Part shown: positions 39,357 to 49,317 of the stretch, piece by piece
Numbering within the stretch: position 1 is the stretch's first letter
Layout of the letters: each line of letters begins with the position of its first letter
Assembly: GCA_001660395.1 (NCBI GenBank)
Contig: LXWE01000002.1
Coordinates: forward strand, 930,001 to 994,000
DNA length: 64,000 bases
Direction of reading: 5' to 3'
Origin: Alteromonadaceae bacterium XY-R5
Lineage (GTDB): Bacteria > Pseudomonadota > Gammaproteobacteria > Enterobacterales > Alteromonadaceae
Notes under the pieces: model-generated
The model's database searches: none
The model's input: the letters and a program-made list of their open reading frames with translations, nothing else
What the model was told of the DNA's origin: nothing
Made by a program: the position numbers and the translations under genes

Positions 39357-39567
39357 GGGGGGATTTTTCAGGGGAGTTCGAGGTTTGATTGTTCTCGTTA
39401 GGCCTCAGCTCGGATGCTTTGTTATTTAAGTCATCATCAAACAAAATGCTGTAGCCCTGACGATCCAGGTCTTCAAATTGATTACTTTTTACTGCCCAGA
39501 AGAAGATGGCTAACGCAATAATCACAATAAGGATTGCCAGAGGAATTAATACGTAAATAATGCTCAT
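39346..39567 (-). CDS. ccoS: cbb3-type oxidase assembly protein CcoS
   Basis: A 73-residue protein with one N-terminal membrane helix (IYVLIPLAILIVIIALAIFFWAV pattern), then the signature QFEDLDRQGYSILFDDD. CcoS is needed for cofactor insertion into the catalytic subunit of cbb3 oxidase. It starts one base after the ccoI stop and overlaps the next gene. Confidence 0.92.
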   Translation of the reverse strand: MSIIYVLIPLAILIVIIALAIFFWAVKSNQFEDLDRQGYSILFDDDLNNKASELRPNENNQTSNSPEKSPHAD

Positions 39568-39568
39568 G

Positions 39569-41968
39569 TTAATTCAAAGCCTTAATCTGATTCGCGCGGT
39601 GTAACAAACGTCCGGCATTGGCAACGACGATGAATGAACTTAACGACATGCCGATAACAGCCATCCATGGGGTTAACCAGCCAAGCATCGCGAGCGGCAG
39701 GGCGGTAAGGTTGTAGCCGAGTGCCCACGCCAGATTCTGGCGGATATTATTGTGTGTTGCGTTTGCAACATCGCGCAGTGTGACCAGACTTGTCAAAGAT
39801 TGATTAAGTAACAAGATATCTGCTGCGTTTCTGGCAAGATCGGTGGCGTTGGCCACCGCAACAGAAACATCCGCTTTTGCTAATACCGGCCCGTCATTAA
39901 TACCGTCGCCAACCATAATCACCCGATGGTGCTGTTGTAATTGCTCTAATCTTGCGAGCTTTTGTCTGGGGGTGCAACGGCCATACTTGTCGGCAATATT
40001 CAGTTGTTCAGCTATATCATCAACGGTCTTCTGATTATCCCCGCTGACAATCTCTAATCTCGCACCTTTTAGTTGTCTAATTGCAAGGATGGAGTCATCG
40101 CGCAGGGCATCTGCTACATAGAAGCTCGCTAATGGTTGGAAATCTGCGCTGAGATATATTGCATCATCGTCGGCACCATTAGAAGAGTCTAATGCAAAGG
40201 ACGCCTGACCGATGCGTAGCGTTTTGCTGTGCCAGTGTCCTTCTACCCCGAGAGACGGCACCACAGTTACGTTGCTGATCTCAAGGGATGCAACATCTGA
40301 TTGCTGAAATGCCCGGGCAATAGGATGCTCTGAATAGGATTCCAAAGATTTCGCAAGGGCCAGCAGCTGTTCATCTGAATAGGATGAATGGTTTTGCCAA
40401 TGGCGCAGGCTGAATTTGCCCTCCGTCAGGGTCCCGGTTTTATCAAAAAGTATCGTATCTGCAAGCCGAAGTTGGCTTAATGCATCACTACGTTTTACCA
40501 AGATCCCTTGTCTGTGTAAGGCCGCCATGGCACAGGTAAGTGACATTGGGGTAGCTAAACCTAATGCGCATGGGCAGGTCGCGACCATGATGGAAATGGC
40601 GATCCAGAATGCCTGAGGATTTCCAAGTTGCCACCAGATGAGACCTGAAGTTATTGCGAGAGCGAGCACGCTCACTACAAAATAGCGCGAAAGTCTGTCT
40701 GCCAGTTGAGCAATATGGGGCTTAGTTGCAAGTGCCAGTTCCTGTAAATTGAGGATTTGTGTCACAGCAGACTGACTCAGCGGTTTAGTGACTTTGAGAA
40801 TTAATGGTGAAATAAGGTTGATGGTTCCAGCATAGACTTCACTTTGTGGCTTTTTCGAGACTGGTGCGAATTCGCCGGATAAAAGAGCCTCGTTGACCTC
40901 ACTTTTTCCAGAGATAACCTGCGCATCGACGGGAATGGTTTCGCCAGCTTTTACCAATACGACATCGCCAGGTTTGAGCAGTTTTGCCGGCAATAAGCTG
41001 ACCTCACCGTTACACATGATATTGGCGCTTATCGGTAATACCTTGTGCATATTCGCTGCGATTTCAATCGCTTTGTGCCTGGCATTATGTTCCAGGAAGC
41101 GGCTAATAAGCAGGAGAAATACGAACATACAAACGGATTCAAAGTAGACCTCTCCTTGACCTTGTGTGGTTGTCCATGCGCTGGCGCAAAAGGTGGCAAT
41201 GATCGCCACTGAAATAGGGACATCCATATTGATACTGCCAAGTTTTATCGCTTTTATTGCTGACGAATAGAAACCTTTCGCCGCGTAAGTGACGACAGGG
41301 AGCGTAAGTAACAGACTTACAACATGAAAATACTGCCTTGTATCAGGTTCTATATAGCCGAATAAGCTAAAGTACAAACCAATGGCCAGCATCATCACCT
41401 GCATACTCATCAGGCCTGACAGGCCTAATTTCATCAGGAACTGTTTTCGTTCATTTAGGTAGCTGATTTCGTGCTGATCAGGCTGAAAGGGGAGTGCGCG
41501 ATAGCCGATACTATCTAATCGAATCAGAATCTGACTGAGGCGTAGTTGGGATGGCTCCCAGCGTAGACTTATGCGTCGGGCTGAAACATTTACCGCTACC
41601 AATTTTATACCCTCTAATCTTGCCAGCGATTTTTCGATCAGCCAGCCACAGGCTGCGCAACTTATGCCTTCAACGGTAAGTTGTGTTTCGTTTCCATTTG
41701 TAGTGCAAGTAACAAATTCTTCCTGAATTAACGCATTGTCAAAAATATCATATTGTTGCTTTTTCACCGGTTCAGCTTTCATTGCTGGCTGGCTACGGAA
41801 GCGATAATAGTCACCAAGGCCGGTTTCCTGGATCATCAAAGAGACCGCTTCACAACCGGGGCAGCAGAATGTAGCGAGAGCACCATTTATGTTGACGGGC
41901 ACTGCATTTTTGTCGGTAACTGGCAGACCGCAGTGAAAGCATGTAGTGAGCGTGGGGGAGCTATTCAT
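39569..41968 (-). CDS. ccoI: Copper-translocating P-type ATPase for cbb3 oxidase (CcoI/FixI)
   Basis: Inner-membrane copper exporter supplying the cbb3 oxidase. In order: an N-terminal cysteine cluster (CFHCGLPV, FCCPGCE), a heavy-metal-associated domain with SCAACGW, eight membrane helices with the CPC motif (ATCPCALG), the phosphorylation motif DKTGTLTEG and the hinge GDGINDGPVL. From the ATG at 41968 it has 799 residues; a TTG nine bases upstream is also in frame. The start overlaps the end of fixH by eight bases. Confidence 0.94.
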   Translation of the reverse strand: MNSSPTLTTCFHCGLPVTDKNAVPVNINGALATFCCPGCEAVSLMIQETGLGDYYRFRSQPAMKAEPVKKQQYDIFDNALIQEEFVTCTTNGNETQLTVEGISCAACGWLIEKSLARLEGIKLVAVNVSARRISLRWEPSQLRLSQILIRLDSIGYRALPFQPDQHEISYLNERKQFLMKLGLSGLMSMQVMMLAIGLYFSLFGYIEPDTRQYFHVVSLLLTLPVVTYAAKGFYSSAIKAIKLGSINMDVPISVAIIATFCASAWTTTQGQGEVYFESVCMFVFLLLISRFLEHNARHKAIEIAANMHKVLPISANIMCNGEVSLLPAKLLKPGDVVLVKAGETIPVDAQVISGKSEVNEALLSGEFAPVSKKPQSEVYAGTINLISPLILKVTKPLSQSAVTQILNLQELALATKPHIAQLADRLSRYFVVSVLALAITSGLIWWQLGNPQAFWIAISIMVATCPCALGLATPMSLTCAMAALHRQGILVKRSDALSQLRLADTILFDKTGTLTEGKFSLRHWQNHSSYSDEQLLALAKSLESYSEHPIARAFQQSDVASLEISNVTVVPSLGVEGHWHSKTLRIGQASFALDSSNGADDDAIYLSADFQPLASFYVADALRDDSILAIRQLKGARLEIVSGDNQKTVDDIAEQLNIADKYGRCTPRQKLARLEQLQQHHRVIMVGDGINDGPVLAKADVSVAVANATDLARNAADILLLNQSLTSLVTLRDVANATHNNIRQNLAWALGYNLTALPLAMLGWLTPWMAVIGMSLSSFIVVANAGRLLHRANQIKALN

Positions 41969-42461
41969 GATAACCAAAAGGAATTGCAGACGTGCGCGGC
42001 AAGCTTACAACTTGTTGTACTGTCCAACGCTTATCGAAAGGAGAAAGCCTGAGTTGCCACTTGCCGCCAATATCATGGTTGATTTCGGAGCGATATTCGC
42101 CCTTGGCATTTAAGGTTAATAGCACCGAAAAGTCCCTTTGCTTAAGTGTTGCATGGTGAAAAGACAGCGTAAGCGCGCTGCCATCATGCTGATTCTCAGG
42201 GGACAGCGTGAGGCTTACGTTATTCGCGTCGATAGATAAAGAGCCCTCAATGTTAAGCTCGGATGCAATATCCTGCTTTTCTAAATCGAGGTTGATGGCT
42301 TTACCTTCCTTGTAATAATCGTCGACTACAAGGCTGTCCTGGGTTTCGACTGATAACGCCACGAAATAAAAGCTGAATACCATCGAACTTAAGGGCACGC
42401 AGATTAAAAACCAAGGCCAGAATTGTTTATACCAGGGGGTCACATCCATTGCTGTACTCAT
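41961..42461 (-). CDS. ccoH: FixH/CcoH-family cbb3 oxidase assembly protein
   Basis: A 166-residue protein with one membrane helix near the N-terminus (FWPWFLICVPLSSMVFSFYFVAL region) and a periplasmic domain starting VVDDYYKEGKAINLDLEK, the family hallmark. It helps assemble the oxidase. The ATG at 42461 comes immediately after the T run of a terminator-like hairpin, and its only ribosome site (GGGG) lies in the 3' arm of that stem, so expression may depend on the hairpin state. Confidence 0.9.
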   Translation of the reverse strand: MSTAMDVTPWYKQFWPWFLICVPLSSMVFSFYFVALSVETQDSLVVDDYYKEGKAINLDLEKQDIASELNIEGSLSIDANNVSLTLSPENQHDGSALTLSFHHATLKQRDFSVLLTLNAKGEYRSEINHDIGGKWQLRLSPFDKRWTVQQVVSLPRTSAIPFGYHE

Positions 42462-42488
42462 AAAAAAGCCCCGAAACGTCGAGGCTTT
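42462..42488 (-). terminator. Terminator or attenuator between ccoP and fixH/ccoH
   Basis: On the minus strand AAAGCC-CGA pairs with TCG-GGCTTT (one internal mismatch, four-base loop), followed by six T residues and then directly the ATG of fixH. It may limit read-through from ccoNOQP and mask the fixH ribosome site. Confidence 0.72.
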
Positions 42489-42508
42489 CTTTATACCTTA
42501 ACTTTCAG

Positions 42509-43462
42509 TTATTTGTCTTGTGAAAGACTATAAACGTAAGCCGCTACAAGGTGAATTTTCTGATCACCCAAGGTGTTTTTAAATGACGGCATTACGCCGT
42601 TGCGGCCATAGTTAAGGGTTTCTGTTACTGTCATTTCACTACCTCCGTATAACCAGATATTGTCGGTTAAATTAGGAGCGCCAAAGGCATGATTTCCCTT
42701 ACCATCTTGGCCGTGACAAGCGGCACAAACAACAAATTTTGCCTTACCTGCATCTGCTAAATCCTGATCAACTTTTCGGCCACTCAAACTCAGTGCATAG
42801 GCTACGAGTTCTTTGATGCCTAGTTCTCCCATAGAGGGTAACCAAGCTGGCATGGCTGCTTTGCGTCCGTTTGTCAGCGTTTCTACGATTTTGTCCGGGG
42901 TACCACCATACAGCCAGTCATTATCTGTGAGGTTAGGGAAGCCTCGTTGACCGCGAGCATCTGAACCATGACACTGAGAGCAGTTCTGGCTAAAAAGACG
43001 CTGACCAACCTTGAGTGCTTCAGGGTCGCGGGCGAGTTCCTCTATTGGGCGTTTTGCATAGGCGTCAAAGATGGGGCCGAAGGTTTCCTGAGCGAAGGCG
43101 ACTTCGCGGTCATACTGGACAATTTCATTGTTCTGTTTGGCTAGTTCGACGGCTTTTCTGGATTCTTCCAAAGACAAAATGCCCTGGTTTGAACTCTTCC
43201 AGTTCCATAAGCCATGCCAATTGCCCAGACCAGGGTACAAGGCCAGATAAAAGAGTGCCCAAACGATACACACGTAAAACAGAATGGTCCACCAGCGGGG
43301 TAATTGATTATTGATTTCAACGATACCATCAAACTCATGATGCATATCGTCGCCCTCGGCTACCCCAGTTTTATTGCCTAAACACCACCTCAATATTAGG
43401 TAACAGCCTAAGATTGACCCCAAGGTGATGACAGAGATCCATATACTCCAAAAGGTACTCAT
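42509..43462 (-). CDS. ccoP: cbb3-type cytochrome c oxidase subunit III (diheme)
   Basis: Membrane-anchored diheme cytochrome that passes electrons to CcoO/CcoN. The 317-residue protein has two N-terminal membrane helices (about 5-27 and 57-78) and two heme c sites, CSQCH (from Cys161) and CAACH (from Cys246). Its start overlaps the ccoQ stop by four bases (ATGA). Confidence 0.95.
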   Translation of the reverse strand: MSTFWSIWISVITLGSILGCYLILRWCLGNKTGVAEGDDMHHEFDGIVEINNQLPRWWTILFYVCIVWALFYLALYPGLGNWHGLWNWKSSNQGILSLEESRKAVELAKQNNEIVQYDREVAFAQETFGPIFDAYAKRPIEELARDPEALKVGQRLFSQNCSQCHGSDARGQRGFPNLTDNDWLYGGTPDKIVETLTNGRKAAMPAWLPSMGELGIKELVAYALSLSGRKVDQDLADAGKAKFVVCAACHGQDGKGNHAFGAPNLTDNIWLYGGSEMTVTETLNYGRNGVMPSFKNTLGDQKIHLVAAYVYSLSQDK

Positions 43463-43641
43463 TTTGCTGATGACTCCCGCTTATGTTGTACTGAATTGGT
43501 GTCTACTTCGTCATCAAACACCAGGTTAGCCGCTTGCTCAAACCCTTTTTGAGCATGCTTACTATAGGCCCACAGCACAATACCAATGAAAATTACAAAT
43601 ACCAGTACAGTGAAAATACTGCCAACAATGCCGTAATCCAT
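43459..43641 (-). CDS. ccoQ: cbb3-type cytochrome c oxidase subunit CcoQ
   Basis: A 60-residue small subunit with a single membrane helix (GSIFTVLVFVIFIGIVLWAY) and a polar tail containing HAQKGFEQAANL, typical of CcoQ/FixQ, which stabilises the oxidase. It lies one base downstream of ccoO and overlaps ccoP. Confidence 0.9.
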   Translation of the reverse strand: MDYGIVGSIFTVLVFVIFIGIVLWAYSKHAQKGFEQAANLVFDDEVDTNSVQHKRESSAK

Positions 43642-43642
43642 C

Positions 43643-44248
43643 TTACTTTAACGCCGTACCGAGTGATTGCAGGTAGGCGATCAGTGCTTCCATTTCCTTT
43701 TTGCCTTTTACAGCAGCCTGAGCGCCAGCTATGTCTTCATCTGTGTAGGGCACACCGAGGGAACGCAAAGCTTCCATTTTTTTCGCGGTGAGTTTGCCAT
43801 CCAGCGTATTTTCCATTAACCAGGGAAATCCTGGCATATTTGATTCAGGTACCACATTACGTGGATTCATCAGGTGTACTCTGTGCCAGTCATCACTGTA
43901 TCTTCCACCGACGCGCGCCAGATCTGGTCCAGTGCGTTTCGAGCCCCACAAAAATGGATGATCCCACACAGATTCGCCTGCAACTGAGTAATGGCCATAA
44001 CGTTCGGTTTCGGCACGAAACGGTCTGATCATTTGGCTATGACAACCTACGCAACCTTCGCGGATATAAATATCACGTCCTTCCAGCTGTAACGCAGTGT
44101 ATGGTTTTAAGCCTTTGACGGGGGTCATCGTTTGTTGTTGAAACATCAACGGAGTGATTTCAACCATGGCACCCAAACTAATCGCAATCAGAATAAACAC
44201 CGTAAGCAGGCCGACATTTTTTTCTACTAATTCATGTACGTTTTTCAT
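43643..44248 (-). CDS. ccoO: cbb3-type cytochrome c oxidase subunit II (monoheme)
   Basis: A 201-residue membrane-anchored cytochrome. One N-terminal helix (about 13-33) is followed by the heme site CVGCHS (from Cys66) in [14 protein letters not shown] and the block [21 protein letters not shown], both diagnostic of CcoO. It starts nine bases after ccoN. Confidence 0.95.
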   Translation of the reverse strand: MKNVHELVEKNVGLLTVFILIAISLGAMVEITPLMFQQQTMTPVKGLKPYTALQLEGRDIYIREGCVGCHSQMIRPFRAETERYGHYSVAGESVWDHPFLWGSKRTGPDLARVGGRYSDDWHRVHLMNPRNVVPESNMPGFPWLMENTLDGKLTAKKMEALRSLGVPYTDEDIAGAQAAVKGKKEMEALIAYLQSLGTALK

Positions 44249-44257
44249 GTCGACTCC

Positions 44258-45691
<1,434 letters not shown>

Positions 45692-45864
45692 AGTGCTGAA
45701 TCTTCCACTTGGTATTAGAATTGGTCCCCACCTAAGTTTAGGTAAAAAACACAAATCCACTAAAAATAAAGATTAAACCTTTGAAACTGCCATTTTATTT
45801 TTGGGGAAAACCTTGCGCATCTTAGATGTAACAAAGTTAAAAAAACAGCATATCTACTTCTTGC

Positions 45865-45878
45865 TTGATCTAAATCAA
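45865..45878. promoter_or_regulatory. Perfect FNR/ANR box between ccoN and the divergent gene
   Basis: TTGAT-CTAA-ATCAA matches the FNR consensus in all ten defined positions. It is 174 bp from the ccoN ATG and 53 bp from the start of the divergent gene, so it could activate either or both. The gene for an intact FNR is at the other end of the cluster. Confidence 0.85.
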
Positions 45879-45930
45879 TCTAGCAAACTCGCTGTTAAAA
45901 CCCTTCAATAACAAGCCCGTTAAGCAGAAA

Positions 45931-46362
45931 ATGATCAAGCACTTCATTCCGGTAACCCTGCTCATTACCATAATTGTTTTTGTCTTTGTTTTCCTGCAAT
46001 TGCAGGAAGCAGGTTCAGATGGTGTGCAATGTACTTTACGAAAAAATACCTGCGCATTAAATGTAAAAGATGGTCCGGTGTTTGTACAGATTTCTTCGAC
46101 AATTCAATTAGAAGAAGAAGTTGATATTGAAATTAAATATCCCACAAGCCTGCGTTATCAGAAGGCTGTGATATCGGGAATAAATATGTATATGGGCGAA
46201 ACACCGATAATCATCGAGCTAAATAAAGCAGGACTTACGAAAGGTAAATTCTTTTTAGGCGCCTGCAGCGAACCTGATATGCGCTGGCAAATGGCCATCA
46301 GTTTTGAAGATGAAAATAAGCAAACACAAAAAGCCTATGTTAACTTTCAGACATCCCAATAA
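45931..46362 (+). CDS. Membrane-anchored extracytoplasmic protein of unknown function
   Basis: A 143-residue protein with one N-terminal hydrophobic anchor (about residues 5-24) and a beta-rich domain outside the cytosol. Three cysteines (VQCTL, NTCAL, GACSE) and several methionines (INMYMGE, PDMRWQM) are visible; a metal or redox role is conceivable but unproven. It is divergent from ccoN and 53 bp from the FNR box, so it may belong to the microaerobic response. No family recognised. Confidence 0.65.
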   Translation: MIKHFIPVTLLITIIVFVFVFLQLQEAGSDGVQCTLRKNTCALNVKDGPVFVQISSTIQLEEEVDIEIKYPTSLRYQKAVISGINMYMGETPIIIELNKAGLTKGKFFLGACSEPDMRWQMAISFEDENKQTQKAYVNFQTSQ

Positions 46363-46387
46363 AAAAAGAGCCTTAACGGCTCTTTTT
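46363..46387. terminator. Bidirectional terminator
   Basis: AGAGCC (46367-46372) pairs with GGCTCT (46378-46383), flanked by A and T runs that extend the stem; it serves the plus-strand gene ending at 46362 and the minus-strand bacterioferritin pair. Confidence 0.85.
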
Positions 46388-46418
46388 ACGGATTGCTTCA
46401 AGGGATACTAAGCAAACT

Positions 46419-46886
46419 TTAGAGTTGAGATTGCAGGTAATTTTGCAATCCCAGCAATTTAATTAAACGCAATTGCTGTTCAAGCCACCAGGCGTGGTCA
46501 ACCTCAGTGTCTTCAAGCAGTGGCTCAAGCATTTCGCGGGTAGCGTAATCCTGCTCTTGTTCACACAATGCAATAGTTTCTTTTAGTTTGTTTGCCACTT
46601 CATATTCAACGCGCAAATCACTGGCAAGCATAGATGGAACATCTGTTCCTACCTGAAAGCCTGTACGCTTGGTCATGTCTGGCGTGCCTTCTAAAAACAA
46701 CATGCGTTCAATCAACGCTTTTGCATGACCTTTTTCATCATCAAATTCGTGAGCAATACGATCATGCAGCTTCTTCAGGCCCCAATCTGCGTACATTTCA
46801 GAGTGAATAAAATACTGATCCATTGCAGCCAATTCATAAGACAGCAACTCATTCAAGGCATCGATGACTTTCTGATTACCTTTCAT
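46419..46886 (-). CDS. bfr: Bacterioferritin subunit with intact ferroxidase site but no heme methionine
   Basis: Iron-storage subunit of 155 residues. Ferroxidase ligands Glu18, Glu51, His54, Glu94, Glu128 and His131 are all present (the last two shifted by one relative to E. coli). The heme-ligating Met52 of E. coli Bfr is Lys52 here. It overlaps the second subunit gene by one base (TAATG), so the two are made together and probably co-assemble, as in species with BfrA/BfrB heteropolymers. Confidence 0.9.
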   Translation of the reverse strand: MKGNQKVIDALNELLSYELAAMDQYFIHSEMYADWGLKKLHDRIAHEFDDEKGHAKALIERMLFLEGTPDMTKRTGFQVGTDVPSMLASDLRVEYEVANKLKETIALCEQEQDYATREMLEPLLEDTEVDHAWWLEQQLRLIKLLGLQNYLQSQL

Positions 46887-47365
46887 TAATCTTCTCCTTC
46901 ACAAATCTGCGCCTGCAGATAATTCTCGATGCCCATGCTGCTAATTTGATACTGCTGAGTTTCAAGCCAGTCAACGTGACCTTCTTCATATACCAGAATG
47001 TCTTCCAGTAATTCACGAGAAACATAATCCTTCGCCTTTTCACATTCAGCGATGGCGTTTCGCAGCAGCGGCAACTGGTCTATTTGGAAATTCATATCAC
47101 ACTGGAGCATTTCTTCAGTATGTTCACCAATCTGCAACTTGCCCAACGCCTGTAAATTAGGCAGTCCTTCCAAAAACAAGATACGCTCGATTAACTCATC
47201 GGCTTGCTTCATGTCTTTGATAGACTTCTTGTAGCAACGCTCGTTCAGTTCAGACAGGCCCCAGTTTTTGTACATACGGGCATGCAGAAAATATTGGTTG
47301 ATAGAAGTTAGCTCGCTGGTAAGCACTTCATTTAACAGGGCAATTATATGTTTTTCGCCTTGCAT
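46886..47365 (-). CDS. bfr: Bacterioferritin subunit with heme methionine but degenerate ferroxidase site
   Basis: Iron-storage subunit of 159 residues numbered like E. coli Bfr. Met52, the heme ligand, is kept. Of the ferroxidase ligands Glu18, Glu127 and His130 remain, but Glu51 is Asp, His54 is Gln and Glu94 is Gln. It should bind heme between subunits but oxidise iron poorly by itself. It is the first gene of the pair, with a good promoter upstream. Confidence 0.9.
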   Translation of the reverse strand: MQGEKHIIALLNEVLTSELTSINQYFLHARMYKNWGLSELNERCYKKSIKDMKQADELIERILFLEGLPNLQALGKLQIGEHTEEMLQCDMNFQIDQLPLLRNAIAECEKAKDYVSRELLEDILVYEEGHVDWLETQQYQISSMGIENYLQAQICEGED

Positions 47366-47417
47366 ACTGGTCTCGCTAGTGTCGCCAGCCTAATGACTGG
47401 GTAATTAAGATACGCAA

Positions 47418-47446
47418 AGTATAGTCATCAAATTTAAAGAAATCAA
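47418..47446 (-). promoter_or_regulatory. Probable sigma-70 promoter of the bacterioferritin pair
   Basis: On the minus strand TTGATT (47446-47441) and TATACT (47423-47418) are 17 bp apart, about 53 bp before the first bacterioferritin ATG. Confidence 0.65.
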
Positions 47447-47478
47447 AAAATATTCTTTTATTTCAATGGGATAGCAAT

Positions 47479-47497
47479 GTGAACCATTCTCATTAGT
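47479..47497 (-). promoter_or_regulatory. Weak Fur-box-like sequence
   Basis: On the minus strand AATGAGAAT fits the left part of a Fur box; about 12 of 19 positions match. It lies 33 bp upstream of the bacterioferritin -35, an unusual place for repression. Doubtful. Confidence 0.25.
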
Positions 47498-47507
47498 GAC
47501 AATGTTA

Positions 47508-49091
47508 TCAATTATGTCTGGCAGTAAATGGGCCGAGCAATTGCAGGCTTTCTTCTGCAAAACCAGCCCCGGCCTCGGTGAAAAAGTTGAAAACCTTATC
47601 AGCACCGCTTTCCAACAGGGTTTGGATTTCATCTTCATACCTGGCGATGGCAGCAATCTTTCCCGAAAAATGCGCAGCTTTTAACTGATTGGTGATATTC
47701 GATACATCATCAATGGAGGGGAGTGCTATCAACACTAACTGGATTTGACTGAGATCCTGTTGTTCCCAAAAGTCGGCATCTTCACCGTCACCAAGAATGA
47801 CATTAATACCTTCGTGGATCTGCTGTCTGACTCGCCGCGGGTCGGCATCAATCCCCCAGACGATATTCCCAAGCGCGCCATGCAGGGTATGGTAAGCGCC
47901 ACTGCCAACGCGCCCCATACCCAATACCAACACTTTTGCATCTTTAGGTTGTTGATAAATATCCTGCGGGAGCGGAGGTAATTGCTCAAACTGGCGAAGA
48001 ATATGTTTGAATCGAATGTAACCCTTGTGGGCAAAGCGATAACTTAAACTGGTAAGAATGAATGAAAATGCCAGAGCCAGAGCGCATACAACAAGCCAGT
48101 GATTATCCAGCCAGCCGTTGCTGATGGCTAATACGCATACAATCAGACCAAATTCACTGTAGTTGCTAAGCAGCATACTGCTTAAATAAGACGTGCGTGC
48201 CCGTAAGCGCATGCGCGTCATGATCACGAAGAAGAGTCCGTACTTAGTAGGTAACAGTAAGCACAAACCCAGAGCAACGTAGACCATATTTAGGTCGGGT
48301 AAAGCTGTAAACCCAATACTTAAAAAGAAACCGATTAAAAACAGATCTTTAAAGGCCAACAACGACTTAGCTAATTCGTTCGCCTTTGAATGTGACGCCA
48401 GTAGCATACCGGCAATTAATGCTCCGAGGTCGCCTTTTACGCCCACCAGCGAAAATAATTCGTAACCACCCAGGGCAAAGATAAACCCGGTTAATGGTAA
48501 TAGTTCTCCGTGGCCAGAATGGGAAAGAAGCTTGTGGATTAGCGGTTTTGCCGGGATTAATAGCAACAAAGCCAGCGCCCAAATGCTGGGGATTTTTCCT
48601 GCAGCAGCAACAAGAAATAGCACCGCCATCACATCCTGCATCACGAGTACGCCAATCGCCAATTTGCCGTGACGGGTTTTCATTTCGCCGTTGTCTTCAA
48701 GAATTTTAATGATGCAAACAGTGCTACTAAAACTCAGGGCGAAGGCAATTAATGCAGCCGTCTTCCAACTCATATCGGTAAGCCATCCTAATCCAAGTAT
48801 AGACAGCGACAGCAGCAACCCACTAAACAATACAACCCAAATACCATCGTGTAACACACTGGTAAGCCAGACTTCACGTTTGATTAGGTCACGCACATTG
48901 AGTTTTAGACCTACGGTAAATAGCATCAGTAAAATACCGAGTTCAGCCAGTTGTTCAAGTTGGGTACTGGCGGTAAAGCCTAAATAATTCAAGAAAAAGC
49001 CGGCAGCGAGATAACCGATTAATGGTGGAAAACCAATCAGTTTTACGCCTAGTCCAAACACGAAGGCGACCAGAATCCAGATAAAGTCCAC
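47508..49091 (-). CDS. Monovalent cation:proton antiporter with RCK domain (KefB/YbaL-like)
   Basis: Inner-membrane protein of 527 residues. The first about 360 residues are a CPA2 antiporter domain of about 12 helices; a cytosolic RCK/TrkA-N domain follows (about 390-520) with the nucleotide-binding glycines VLVLGMGRVGSGAY and an acidic residue at the next strand end (GIDADP). It probably exchanges potassium or sodium for protons under nucleotide control. The TrkA-C domain found in some relatives is missing. Confidence 0.88.
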   Translation of the reverse strand: MDFIWILVAFVFGLGVKLIGFPPLIGYLAAGFFLNYLGFTASTQLEQLAELGILLMLFTVGLKLNVRDLIKREVWLTSVLHDGIWVVLFSGLLLSLSILGLGWLTDMSWKTAALIAFALSFSSTVCIIKILEDNGEMKTRHGKLAIGVLVMQDVMAVLFLVAAAGKIPSIWALALLLLIPAKPLIHKLLSHSGHGELLPLTGFIFALGGYELFSLVGVKGDLGALIAGMLLASHSKANELAKSLLAFKDLFLIGFFLSIGFTALPDLNMVYVALGLCLLLPTKYGLFFVIMTRMRLRARTSYLSSMLLSNYSEFGLIVCVLAISNGWLDNHWLVVCALALAFSFILTSLSYRFAHKGYIRFKHILRQFEQLPPLPQDIYQQPKDAKVLVLGMGRVGSGAYHTLHGALGNIVWGIDADPRRVRQQIHEGINVILGDGEDADFWEQQDLSQIQLVLIALPSIDDVSNITNQLKAAHFSGKIAAIARYEDEIQTLLESGADKVFNFFTEAGAGFAEESLQLLGPFTARHN

Positions 49092-49317
49092 GATTGAAAA
49101 TGTCCTGAAGAAAAAATTGGGCTATTAGACTGATGCTAAAAGGATTTTGTCCGAATTGCGAGTTGAAAAGGTCCTTTTAGAAGCCTTAATTCCAGCTTGG
49201 ATATTGCATAACAAGATTTTAACAGTTGTCTGGCGGAATAAAGGATTGATGCTAAAAATTCCTGTCTATACTTGCAGTTAACGACGAAAGTTATGTTCAG
49301 CAAAGTGTGCAACGGTT

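Noticed and set aside
45692-45760. Upstream extension of ccoN starting at TTG
   Set aside because: The extension has no membrane or family character; the ATG at 45691 has a GGAAG site and gives the usual CcoN start.
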